Shown here: positions 40,580-49,107 of the stretch, in pieces
How the letters are laid out: each line of letters begins with the position of its first letter
Numbering within the stretch: the first letter of the stretch is position 1
Origin: Actinomycetota bacterium
GTDB taxonomy: Bacteria; Actinomycetota; Actinomycetes; Actinomycetales; Microbacteriaceae
Reading direction: 5' to 3'
Assembly (NCBI GenBank): GCA_009704535.1
Contig: WLEA01000003.1
Coordinates: forward strand, 1-49,107
DNA: 49,107 nucleotides
Notes under the pieces: model-generated
The model's database searches: none
What the model saw: only the letters and a program-made list of their open reading frames with translations
What the model was told of the DNA's origin: nothing
Made by a program: the position numbers and the translations under genes

Positions 40580-41671
40580 GTGAAATCAATCACTTCAAGG
40601 CGGGCCTTCGCAGGCTTCGCTATTTTGGGCGCATCAGCCATGGTTTTGGCTGGATGTGCTGCAGCACCTGAGGAAGAAGCACCCGCCGAAGAGACCGTAG
40701 AAGAAGCAGCGCCTGCGCTTGACTTCCTCGCTTGCGCTGTCTCCGACGAAGCAAGCTTCCAGGACAACTCCTTCAACGAGGCCGTGTATGACGGCCTTCT
40801 TCAGGCAGAGTCCGAGCTAGGCGTTCAGATCCTCGAAGCGGAGTCCAACAGCGCCGAGGACTTCGCTCCTAACCTCCAGGCCATGGTCGACGCCAGCTGT
40901 GACGTCATCGTCGCCGTGGGCTTCAACTTGGTCGCTGACGTCAACCTTGCTGCTGCCGCCAACCCTGACGTGAGTTTCGTCACCGTTGATGGCTGGAGCG
41001 AAGGCAACGACAACCTCAAGCCCGTTGGCTACAAGATGCACCAGTCCAGCTACCTCGCTGGTTACCTTGCAGCTGCCTACTCCACGACCAAGGTTGTGGG
41101 TACCTACGGTGGAATGCAGATTGACGCTGTGACCGACTTCATGTCTGGCTTCTACTACGGCGCCAAGGCCTACGAGACCGAGACCGGTACCCCGGTCACC
41201 GTTCTCGGGTGGGACCCCGTAGCTGCAACCGGTGACTTCTGGGGTGGATTCGCCCCTAACGACGCTGTCGGCAAGAGCATCGCAGCCTCGCAGCTCGAGC
41301 AGGGCGCTGACGTTCTCTTCCCCGTGGGTGGAGACCAGTTCGGTGCTGGTATCGAAGCCATCAAGGAAGCCGGCGACAAGGCAGTCATGATCGGTGTCGA
41401 CAAGGACATCGCGCTGACCTCCCCCGACTACGCTGACTACATCCTGACTTCCGCTGAGAAGCGCATGGGTGCAGCAACGTTCGACATCATCAAGGAGTAC
41501 GCAGTCGACGGTGTCTTCACCGGTGACTACTACCTGGGTGACCTCGCCAACGCCGGAACGGACATTTCTCCGTTCTACGCCTTCGAAGACCTGATCGACC
41601 AAGCAATCAAGGATCGCTTGGCTGAGCTGAAGGCTGGCATCATCGACGGATCGATCGACCCACTGGCCTAA
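40580..41671 (+). CDS. bmpA: BMP-family ABC transporter substrate-binding lipoprotein (nucleoside)
   Basis: GTG start with SD GAGAGG; lipobox VLAGCAAAP; BMP-family DxSFN and GxQ-type motifs; precedes NupABC-like genes. Confidence 0.93.
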   Translation: MKSITSRRAFAGFAILGASAMVLAGCAAAPEEEAPAEETVEEAAPALDFLACAVSDEASFQDNSFNEAVYDGLLQAESELGVQILEAESNSAEDFAPNLQAMVDASCDVIVAVGFNLVADVNLAAAANPDVSFVTVDGWSEGNDNLKPVGYKMHQSSYLAGYLAAAYSTTKVVGTYGGMQIDAVTDFMSGFYYGAKAYETETGTPVTVLGWDPVAATGDFWGGFAPNDAVGKSIAASQLEQGADVLFPVGGDQFGAGIEAIKEAGDKAVMIGVDKDIALTSPDYADYILTSAEKRMGAATFDIIKEYAVDGVFTGDYYLGDLANAGTDISPFYAFEDLIDQAIKDRLAELKAGIIDGSIDPLA

Positions 41672-41701
41672 TCGGTCAGTCGTCATCGTGATGTAACCGA
41701 C

Positions 41702-41733
41702 GGGGGGCCCTGGACACTGGTCTGGGGCCCCTC
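41702..41733 (+). terminator. Hairpin between bmpA and the ABC ATPase gene (terminator/attenuator)
   Basis: GGGGCCC (41704-41710)/GGGCCCC (41725-41731), extended by GG/TC, then TTCGTTTCCCCTTATTCTT. Confidence 0.6.
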
Positions 41734-41783
41734 TTCGTTTCCCCTTATTCTTAGAGTCATCAACGGCGAAGGACGGTCAGGCA

Positions 41784-43298
41784 ATGAAGCTTGAACTGCG
41801 GGATATGACCAAAAATTTTGGTCCGGTCGTGGCAAACGACAGCATCTCTTTGTTAGTTGAGCCCGGCCAAATCCATGCCCTCCTCGGCGAAAATGGCGCA
41901 GGCAAGTCCACCCTGATGAACCTCCTCTATGGGCTTTACAAGCCAGACTCGGGCCGCATTCTCCTGGATGGCGTAGAGGTAACGTTTTCCAATCCCGGCG
42001 ATGCTATGGCTGCCGGAATCGGCATGGTCCACCAACACTTCATGTTGGTCCCCGTCTTTAGTGTGGCCGAAAACGTCGTGCTCGGTCACGAGCCCTCAAC
42101 CCGTATGGGATCCCTTGACCTCGATAAGGCGCGTGAGCGGGTTCACGAGATTTCTGCCCGCTTTGGCTTTGATATTGACCCCGATGGCATCATCGAAGAT
42201 TTGCCGGTGGGTATTCAACAGCGCGTGGAAATCATCAAGGCGCTAGCCCGCGACGCTGAAATTCTGATTCTTGACGAACCAACTGCGGTGCTCACGCCTC
42301 AAGAAACCGATGAATTGATGGCCATTATGCGCCAGCTGGCCGCTGAGGGTAAGTCGATTGTGTTCATTACTCACAAGCTTCGCGAGGTGAAAGCGGTCGC
42401 TGACGTGGTGACCGTTATTCGCGGGGGCAAAGTAGTCGACTCTGTCTCACCGACCACGCCCATCAACGAGCTCGCTTCGTTGATGGTCGGCCGAGAAGTA
42501 GACCTGACAGTCTCGAAGAAGGTGGCCGCGTCTGGTGCGGTGGTGCTCGCGATTGACAACCTCGTGTCCGTTGACGAGCGAGGACGCCGGGTGATCGACG
42601 GAGTGAGCCTCGAAGTCCGCGCAGGCGAAGTCTTGTGTGTGGCGGGTGTTGAGGGCAATGGCCAGACAGCCCTTGCAGAAACTATTTTGGGGCTTCGCGA
42701 AGTCCACAGCGGAAGGATAACTCTCGCTGGAAAGGACATCACACACGACCGGGTGAGGCAGGTTCTTGACGCTGGCGTTGGATACATCCCAGAAGACCGC
42801 AAGAAAGACGGTCTCGTTGGTGACTTCACCATTGAAGAGAACCTGATGCTGAACGGCTCGTTTGGCGCTCCGTGGGCAAAGGGGCTTAGCATCGATTTCG
42901 CTTCCCGCCAGCGCGAGAGCGCCAAACTGATTGAACAGTTCGATATTCGGACGCCCTCTGCCACGACGCTGGTTAAGAAGCTCTCCGGTGGGAACCAGCA
43001 GAAAGTCGTCGTGGCGCGCGAGTTGGCTAGGGAGCTGACCTTGTTTGTGGCGGCTCAGCCCACGCGAGGGGTCGATGTGGGCTCCATTGAGTTTATTCAC
43101 GAGCGCATAATTCAGACGCGGGATGCTGGCATCCCCGTTGTGATCTTCTCTACAGAACTTGACGAGGTCTATGCCCTTGCTGATCGCATTGCCGTGATGT
43201 ATCGAGGCAAGCTGGTGGGAATCGTCCCACCCTCTACATCGCGAGAAGCAATGGGGCAAATGATGGCGGGAATATCGCCAGCGGAGGTCGCAGCGTGA
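41784..43298 (+). CDS. nupA: Nucleoside ABC transporter ATP-binding protein (two ABC domains)
   Basis: GENGAGKSTLMNLLYGLYKPDSG; second domain LSGGNQQKVVVARELARE. Confidence 0.93.
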   Translation: MKLELRDMTKNFGPVVANDSISLLVEPGQIHALLGENGAGKSTLMNLLYGLYKPDSGRILLDGVEVTFSNPGDAMAAGIGMVHQHFMLVPVFSVAENVVLGHEPSTRMGSLDLDKARERVHEISARFGFDIDPDGIIEDLPVGIQQRVEIIKALARDAEILILDEPTAVLTPQETDELMAIMRQLAAEGKSIVFITHKLREVKAVADVVTVIRGGKVVDSVSPTTPINELASLMVGREVDLTVSKKVAASGAVVLAIDNLVSVDERGRRVIDGVSLEVRAGEVLCVAGVEGNGQTALAETILGLREVHSGRITLAGKDITHDRVRQVLDAGVGYIPEDRKKDGLVGDFTIEENLMLNGSFGAPWAKGLSIDFASRQRESAKLIEQFDIRTPSATTLVKKLSGGNQQKVVVARELARELTLFVAAQPTRGVDVGSIEFIHERIIQTRDAGIPVVIFSTELDEVYALADRIAVMYRGKLVGIVPPSTSREAMGQMMAGISPAEVAA

Positions 43299-44488
43299 CC
43301 GTGATTAAAGAGATTCTCTCTACCTCAGCGACTAAAGCATTTCTGTCGATTGTGATGGGCTTTGCCGTTGGCGCCATCTTCATGATGGTTTCTGGCGAAG
43401 AAGTATCCAAGGCCCTTGAATCGGGTGGGTTTTCAGAGGCGCTTCAGGCGGCATTGCGCACTGTGGCCGACGGTTATGGCGCGCTCTTCCGTGGTTCCAT
43501 CTACAACACCAGGGCCGACGACCTAGCAACCGCCATCAGGCCGTTGACGGAGACTTTCAGGCTCGCCGCTCCTTTAATTGCGGCTGGTCTTGGCATCTCG
43601 TTGGGATTCCGCGTTGGCCTCTTCAACATTGGTGGGACCGGACAGATGCTTTTTGGCATTCTCTGGGCCACATGGATCAGCACGCGAGTTGAGATGCCCT
43701 TCATCTTGCACATGCTGGTTGCCTTGGTGGTCGCAATCCTCGGAGCAGCGCTCTGGGGCGCTCTGGTTGGCTTCTTGAAAGCCCAGACGGGCGCGCACGA
43801 AGTCATTTTGACCATCATGCTGAACTACGTGGCCATCAGTCTGTTCACGTGGTTCATCCGAGACCCCAACCTGCTTCAGCAAGCGGACGGCGGTGGAACA
43901 CCGAAATCTGACGCTCCGGCGCTTACTGCCCAATTCCCTGCCCTATTCCCCGGAACCTACGCGCTTCACGCCGGATTTGTCCTTGCGCTCCTCGCTGTTC
44001 TTGTTTACTGGTGGCTGATGGAGCGCTCAGCGATTGGTTTCCGTTTCCGTATGGTTGGCCACAACCCTCACGCAGCAAGGACTGCTGGTATTTCTGTAGA
44101 GCGTACCTACGTCTTGGCGATGGCCACGTCAGCGGCATTCTTGGGCGTTGCCGGGGCCAATCAGGCACTCGGAACTCCGGTGGGGTACACCGAAACCGTC
44201 CACTCAGGCATTGGCTTTGATGGCATCACCGTCGCACTTCTGGGAGGTGGCAACGCGATAGGAATACTCTTCGCCGGCCTGCTATTCGGAGCCTTTAAGG
44301 CGGGCGGTCCCCAGATGCAGGTCATTGGAGTCTCACCCGAGGTGCTGGGAATCGTTCAGGGAGCGATTGTGCTCTTCATCGCAGCACCCCCGCTGGTTCG
44401 CGCCATCTTTAGATTGCCGATTCTTGCCTCGACCCCGAGACTCGATCGCCTCCGAGGACGTTTTGGACGAAAGGCGGTGGAATCGTGA
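43295..44488 (+). CDS. nupB: Nucleoside ABC transporter permease
   Basis: FNIGGTGQMLFGILWATWI; GAHEVILTIMLNYVA; BPD_transp_2-like. Confidence 0.92.
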   Translation: MTVIKEILSTSATKAFLSIVMGFAVGAIFMMVSGEEVSKALESGGFSEALQAALRTVADGYGALFRGSIYNTRADDLATAIRPLTETFRLAAPLIAAGLGISLGFRVGLFNIGGTGQMLFGILWATWISTRVEMPFILHMLVALVVAILGAALWGALVGFLKAQTGAHEVILTIMLNYVAISLFTWFIRDPNLLQQADGGGTPKSDAPALTAQFPALFPGTYALHAGFVLALLAVLVYWWLMERSAIGFRFRMVGHNPHAARTAGISVERTYVLAMATSAAFLGVAGANQALGTPVGYTETVHSGIGFDGITVALLGGGNAIGILFAGLLFGAFKAGGPQMQVIGVSPEVLGIVQGAIVLFIAAPPLVRAIFRLPILASTPRLDRLRGRFGRKAVES

Positions 44489-45756
44489 GCATCCAAACTT
44501 CCCCTGGAATGTTCTCCCTTGCAGAAGCAAAGGTGAGCTGGAAAGCTCCCTGGTTGATGGCAGTGTTTGCCGCCATTGTCTTTGTCGGCTTTGGCCTGTT
44601 GGGTCGGCGCGAGCCTGTGGTCTATACGCTCACTCCGGACAGCGCCTCGTTCCGGCTGCCGCCGATTGAGGTCATGTCCCACATGGTGGGGCTTGTTCTT
44701 GGCGTCGTGCTGTTTGCGATTACGGTGTTGGCGTTTGTCTGGGTGAAGCTGAACAGACCAGTTCCCCTGTGGTGGTCGCTGGTATTTGGCTTCATCAGCA
44801 TCGTCGCCCTCCTTGGTTGGTTGGCCGCAGGGGACCGGGTGCCCTTCGCCTTCATTCTGGGTAACGCCATCGTCTTGGCTCTCCCGATCATTTTCGGAGG
44901 CATGGCCGGGGTGATGTCCGAGCGTGTTGGTGTGGTGAACATTGCCATCGAAGGTCAGTTGTTGACTGGCGCCTTCGTGGCAGCCGTAGTCAGCACACTG
45001 ACGGGAAACCTATACCTCGGCATGATGTCCGCCATGGTGGCCGCAGCGCTCATGTCGATGGTGCTCGCGGTCTTTTCTATTCGTTATCTCGTCGACCAAA
45101 TCATTGTCGGTGTGGTGTTGAACGTGTTGGTGATCGGAATCACCAACTTTCTCTATTCCCAGTGGTTGACCACAGACGCAGTGAATACGAACTCGCCGGG
45201 AACGTTCGAGATTGTGGCAATCCCTCTCCTTTCAGACATTCCGATTATTGGGCCGGTGCTTTTCGAAAACCGGGTAACCGTCTATCTCGCGTTCTTGTTG
45301 ATTCCACTGCTCTGGTTTGTGCTATTCCGCACTAGCCTTGGCCTCCGTGCCCGCTCGGTCGGGGAGTACCCGACCGCAGCCGACACGATGGGTATCAACG
45401 TCGCTGCGACGCGCTTCTGGTGGGTCACGATGGGCGGGGCGCTTGCGGGCCTCGGTGGGGCTGCGTTGACGATTGGAAACGTCGGCGCCTTTGGTAAAGA
45501 AATGACGGGCGGTCAGGGCTTTATCGCTCTCGCTGTCGTCATCCTCGGCCGTTGGCACCCTTTCTATATGTCGGCAGCGGCGTTGCTCTTTGGCTTCTCC
45601 ATCATCCTCCGGGTATGGGCAAACCAGGTGAGCCCGGGTATTCCGACCGACTTCATCATCATGGTTCCCTACCTCGTCACCATCATTGCTGTGGTGGGCT
45701 TCGTTGGGAAGGTCCGTCCTCCGGCGGCAGTGGGTAAACCGTATGTCAAAGAGTGA
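44485..45756 (+). CDS. nupC: Nucleoside ABC transporter permease
   Basis: VNIAIEGQLLTGAFVAAV; VDQIIVGVVLNVLVIGITNF; GLRARSVGEYPTAADTMGINV. Confidence 0.92.
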   Translation: MSIQTSPGMFSLAEAKVSWKAPWLMAVFAAIVFVGFGLLGRREPVVYTLTPDSASFRLPPIEVMSHMVGLVLGVVLFAITVLAFVWVKLNRPVPLWWSLVFGFISIVALLGWLAAGDRVPFAFILGNAIVLALPIIFGGMAGVMSERVGVVNIAIEGQLLTGAFVAAVVSTLTGNLYLGMMSAMVAAALMSMVLAVFSIRYLVDQIIVGVVLNVLVIGITNFLYSQWLTTDAVNTNSPGTFEIVAIPLLSDIPIIGPVLFENRVTVYLAFLLIPLLWFVLFRTSLGLRARSVGEYPTAADTMGINVAATRFWWVTMGGALAGLGGAALTIGNVGAFGKEMTGGQGFIALAVVILGRWHPFYMSAAALLFGFSIILRVWANQVSPGIPTDFIIMVPYLVTIIAVVGFVGKVRPPAAVGKPYVKE

Positions 45757-46159
45757 GCCAGAAAGCGTCGACTGGTCCGCGCTCAAGTCCGCAGCAATTG
45801 ACGCAATGAATCGCGCCTATGCGCCCTATTCTGACTTTCCGGTGGGGGCGGCAGCACTGGTCGACGATGGGCGAATTGTGTCTGGCTGCAACGTGGAGAA
45901 CGCGTCCTATGGGGTCGGACTGTGCGCTGAGTGCTCTTTGGTCTCCGATTTGACTATGACCGGGGGCGGCAAAATCGTGGCCTTCACCTGCGTGGATGGG
46001 AACGAGGACGTGTTGATGCCCTGTGGCCGTTGCCGCCAGCTGCTCTATGAACACTCAGCACCAGGGATGGTGCTCGAGACGGTGAGTGGCGTGAAAACAA
46101 TTGACCAAGTGTTACCCGACGCATTCGGGCCCCGGCAACTAGAGGAGTATCGTTCGTGA
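45743..46159 (+). CDS. cdd: Cytidine deaminase
   Basis: AYAPYSDFPVGAAAL; GCNVENASYGVGLCAECSL; MPCGRCRQLLYE. Confidence 0.96.
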   Translation: MSKSEPESVDWSALKSAAIDAMNRAYAPYSDFPVGAAALVDDGRIVSGCNVENASYGVGLCAECSLVSDLTMTGGGKIVAFTCVDGNEDVLMPCGRCRQLLYEHSAPGMVLETVSGVKTIDQVLPDAFGPRQLEEYRS

Positions 46160-47283
46160 GCCATTACCTGATTCCTGGAACAGATGTCGATATTCAGACG
46201 CTCCCGAAGGTTTCACTCCATGACCACCTTGATGGGGGCTTGCGGCCACAGACAATTCTGGAGCTTGCGGACAAAGACGGTCTTGGTTTGCCAGGCGACC
46301 CGGACACCGGCAAGCCGATCGATAACGCCGCGCGTCTTGGCCAATGGTTTGCTGATCAGTCCGACTCGGGTTCTTTGGTGGAGTACCTGAAGACGTTTGA
46401 CATCACGACGGGCGTCATGCACACCGCTGACGGCTTAGAAAGGGTTGCACGTGAGTTTGTGGAAGACCTTGCCGATGACGGTGTGATTTACGGGGAAATC
46501 CGTTGGGCGCCGGAACAGCACCTGCAGAAGGGGTTGACCCTTGATGGCGCGGTGGAGGCCGTGCAATCAGGTCTGTCGCAGGGAGTCAAAAACTGCGCCG
46601 ATCGCGGCTACGAGATTCAGGTAGGGCAACTGATCAGCGCAATGCGCCACCTTGGTCGCGGGCTTGAGATAGCGCAGCTGGCGCTGCGCCACCGGGACAA
46701 GGGAGCTGTTGGTTTTGATATTGCAGGACCTGAAGCCGGGTTCCCGGCATCGCGCATGAAAGATGCGTTTGATTTGCTCGCACGGGAGATGTTCCCGGTC
46801 ACGGTTCACGCCGGTGAGGCTGACGGGGTCGAGAGTATTCGAGGCGCCCTGATCGATGGACACGCACTGCGGTTGGGCCACGGTGTTCGTATCGCCGAGG
46901 ACATCAAGAACCTTGCTGCTGATACGGCAGCCGAAGCCGGTCTTGGCCTGGTCGCACAGTGGGTTCTGGATCGTGAGATTGTGCTCGAAACTAGCCCTTC
47001 ATCAAATCTGCAAACCGGTGCTGTTGAAGCGTGGGGCACAACGATGGCTCACCACCCACTAGACGCCCTCTATCAGCTGGGTTTCGGGGTGACCATCAAC
47101 ACGGACAACCGGCTGATGAGCGGAACGACGTTGACCAAGGAACTCGGTCTCGTTGCTGAAGCGTTCAACTATGAGATCGATGACCTGCTCGCGTTCCAGT
47201 TGAATGCGGCTCAGGCTAGCTTTACCCAGTGGGACGCGAAGGAAGCCCTTGTGGACCGGCTCATCGAGGCCTACAGCCGCTAA
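46156..47283 (+). CDS. add: Adenosine deaminase
   Basis: PKVSLHDHLDGGLRP; TVHAGEADG; LRLGHGVRI; VTINTDNRLMSGTTLTKEL. Confidence 0.96.
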   Translation: MSHYLIPGTDVDIQTLPKVSLHDHLDGGLRPQTILELADKDGLGLPGDPDTGKPIDNAARLGQWFADQSDSGSLVEYLKTFDITTGVMHTADGLERVAREFVEDLADDGVIYGEIRWAPEQHLQKGLTLDGAVEAVQSGLSQGVKNCADRGYEIQVGQLISAMRHLGRGLEIAQLALRHRDKGAVGFDIAGPEAGFPASRMKDAFDLLAREMFPVTVHAGEADGVESIRGALIDGHALRLGHGVRIAEDIKNLAADTAAEAGLGLVAQWVLDREIVLETSPSSNLQTGAVEAWGTTMAHHPLDALYQLGFGVTINTDNRLMSGTTLTKELGLVAEAFNYEIDDLLAFQLNAAQASFTQWDAKEALVDRLIEAYSR

Positions 47284-48974
47284 GACAGGGCGTCGAGAAG
47301 GTGCCTGACAGCGCCCTCGAGGGACGCTAGAGATGCTTCAGCGTCCGCTCTGGCGTTGCCCGCAGTGTCGAGATAGACCTTGATTTTGGGTTCGGTGCCA
47401 CTGGGTCGAACAATCACTCTGGAGCCATCGGCTAGGTAGTAGCGCAGGATATTGTCCTGAGGGAAGCCCCCAACACCCTCCATGAAGTCATCTGCGGTGA
47501 TGACCGCATGCTCTCCAATCTGGGTGGGCTGCTTGGCGCGCAGCAGATCGGTAATTGGCGTGGCAGCAGTCGCTGGGTCAATCTTGATCGTGATTTGCCC
47601 CGAGGCAAAGGCTCCCACCGTTTTCTCGATGGCCGTCAAATAGTCCCACAGAGTCTTTCCTTCACTGGCCATGCGGTTCGCAAGATCAATAATGGCGAGG
47701 GCTGCGGAGATACCGTCTTTGTCTCGGACTACATCTGGGTCTACTAGGTAGCCCAGTGCCTCCTCAAAGCCGAACAGGAGATTTGGGACTCGCGAGACGT
47801 ATTTGAACCCGGTGAGGGTTTCTTCATGGGTCAGCCCGAAGTGCTGAGCAATCTTTCCGAGCCAGGGTGAGCTCACCAGGGAGTTGGCTAGTGCGCCCTT
47901 GCTCCCAGCCTTCTGGGCAATCTCGGCTGCACGCCAGCCGAGAATTGCGCCGACCTGGTTGCCGGTCAGTGAGGTGTATCCGGATGGCGAGGAGCTATCG
48001 AGCAGAGCAACGGCTAGCCGATCCGCATCGGGGTCATGGGCGATGATGAGCCCTGCGTTCACATCCCTGGCACGGGCGAAAGCCAGGTCAAGAGCACCCT
48101 TTTCTTCGGGGTTGGGAAAGGCGACAGTGGGGAAGCGGGGGTCAGGAGTGAACTGCTCATCAACCAGAACTGGCACCCGTAGTCCTGCTGCTTCGAGCAG
48201 CGCAAGGAACGTGTCTCCGCCAACGCCGTGCATAGGCGTGTAAACGACGGTGGGAACCGCACCAACTGCGCCTGCTGGCGTAACGGATGCAATCGTGTGC
48301 GAGATGTATGTGGCCACCAAGTCTTCTGGCGTTTCGCTGACCAACGCATCGGAGCGTGGGATGCGCTCGAAACTCAGCGTCCTGGCCGCCGTGATGATTT
48401 CTGCTTCGATGCCTGAATCGGCGGGCGGAACAATCTGAGATCCCTCATCGGCGCCGCCGAAATAGACCTTGTATCCGTTGTCCTCAGGGGGATTGTGGCT
48501 AGCCGTAATCATCACACCGGCGTCGCAGTTCAGGTGACGCACTGCGAAGGCGACAATGGGTGTTGGGACCTGATGAGGGGTCAGCAGAACCTCGATGCCA
48601 TGGCCGGAGAGCACTTCTGCTGTGTCCCTCGCAAAAACGGCCGAGTTCTTCCTGGCGTCGTATCCGACGACCACACGCAGTGTCTGCGATGAGGGCTGGT
48701 GACGCCCCAGCAGGAACGCGGCAAGTCCTGCAGTCGTTTGAGACACGACCACGCGGTTCATGGCCGCTGGCCCAGAGCCAAGGGGTCCCCGGATGCCAGC
48801 CGTCCCAAAGCTCAGGCGAGTGCTGAACTTGTGCTCGAGTAGCGCCTGTGACTCTTGGTTACCCGCCTCGGCGCGCTCAATCAGCCCGGAAAGCTCACGA
48901 GCGGTCTCTGGATCAGGGTCCTGCTCTAACCAGTGTCGCGCGTGCTCCAGAGGGTTGTCGATCTGGATATTCAC
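47280..48974 (-). CDS. Alpha-D-phosphohexomutase family protein (annotated as phosphomannomutase; possibly phosphopentomutase)
   Basis: GTAGIRGPLGSGPAAMNRVVV; MITASHNPPEDNGYKVYF; DPDADRLAVAL; VRPSGTEPKIKVYLD. Confidence 0.93.
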   Translation of the reverse strand: MNIQIDNPLEHARHWLEQDPDPETARELSGLIERAEAGNQESQALLEHKFSTRLSFGTAGIRGPLGSGPAAMNRVVVSQTTAGLAAFLLGRHQPSSQTLRVVVGYDARKNSAVFARDTAEVLSGHGIEVLLTPHQVPTPIVAFAVRHLNCDAGVMITASHNPPEDNGYKVYFGGADEGSQIVPPADSGIEAEIITAARTLSFERIPRSDALVSETPEDLVATYISHTIASVTPAGAVGAVPTVVYTPMHGVGGDTFLALLEAAGLRVPVLVDEQFTPDPRFPTVAFPNPEEKGALDLAFARARDVNAGLIIAHDPDADRLAVALLDSSSPSGYTSLTGNQVGAILGWRAAEIAQKAGSKGALANSLVSSPWLGKIAQHFGLTHEETLTGFKYVSRVPNLLFGFEEALGYLVDPDVVRDKDGISAALAIIDLANRMASEGKTLWDYLTAIEKTVGAFASGQITIKIDPATAATPITDLLRAKQPTQIGEHAVITADDFMEGVGGFPQDNILRYYLADGSRVIVRPSGTEPKIKVYLDTAGNARADAEASLASLEGAVRHLLDALS

Positions 48975-49107
48975 AGCGCAAGAACAATCTTTGCCAGCAG
49001 GGCGCTAATCACCGGCTCAGCAGCTTTACCTGAGTCCACAACTTCTTGGTGGCTCAAAGGGTGAGGGGAAATGCCTGCAGCAAGGTTGGTGATGAGTGAA
49101 AGTCCCA
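48971..49107 (-). CDS. punA: Purine-nucleoside phosphorylase, C-terminal fragment (continues past the right edge)
   Basis: GLSLITNLAAGISPHPLSHQEVVDSGKAAEPVISALLAKIVLAL*; 4-nt overlap with the downstream mutase. Confidence 0.8.
   Translation of the reverse strand, partial: GLSLITNLAAGISPHPLSHQEVVDSGKAAEPVISALLAKIVLAL

Noticed and set aside
40817-41686. 289-aa minus-strand ORF opposite bmpA
   Set aside because: Shadow ORF; Val/Asp/Gly-rich with no domain, fully inside a confident BMP-family gene.
42447-43259. 270-aa minus-strand ORF opposite nupA
   Set aside because: Shadow ORF of a clear ABC ATPase.
1-49107. CRISPR arrays, IS elements, prophage, toxin-antitoxin or restriction loci
   Set aside because: No regularly spaced repeats, transposase/integrase motifs or defence-gene motifs seen; the repeats noticed are short hairpins or operator-like.

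Overview
The window looks like a dense core-chromosome segment of an actinobacterium, probably a streamlined Microbacteriaceae-type genome (lineage is inference). I recognise about 45 protein genes plus one tRNA-Thr(UGU). Main blocks: mutT1-like/ppk1/glnR; ygfZ/gpmA/phoU/senX3-regX3; lpqE-like/carD/ispDF/cysS/rlmB; DUF4032 and an orphan MsmK/UgpC-type ATPase; dacB/pncA; an unusual glycosyltransferase-like/ABC exporter/GT47-like trio; ribDE(BA)H with an FMN riboswitch; glpK; ugd/trpS/xth; sdhCDAB; manC/uxs; and a nucleoside uptake and salvage locus (nucleoside hydrolase, BMP-NupABC, cdd, add, phosphohexomutase, purine nucleoside phosphorylase). I see no CRISPR array, transposon, prophage or defence island. 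The most interesting signals are structural: (i) seven convergent gene pairs overlap by exactly 4 bp with interlocked stop codons (CTAG/CTAA); (ii) at least 13 starts have a TANNNT box 6-7 nt upstream, consistent with leaderless mRNAs; (iii) two small membrane ORFs missed by the ORF track (36 and 57 aa) carry the same start signature; (iv) a multi-hairpin element closed by a perfect 12-bp stem occupies the only sizeable convergent protein-protein gap; (v) an 11/22-nt-periodic repeat lies between phoU and senX3. I did not find a clearly undescribed multi-gene system; the best candidate is the putative glycan synthesis/export module at 21.4-25.4 kb. All calls come from reading motifs and translations by eye. 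No database search or folding program was run.
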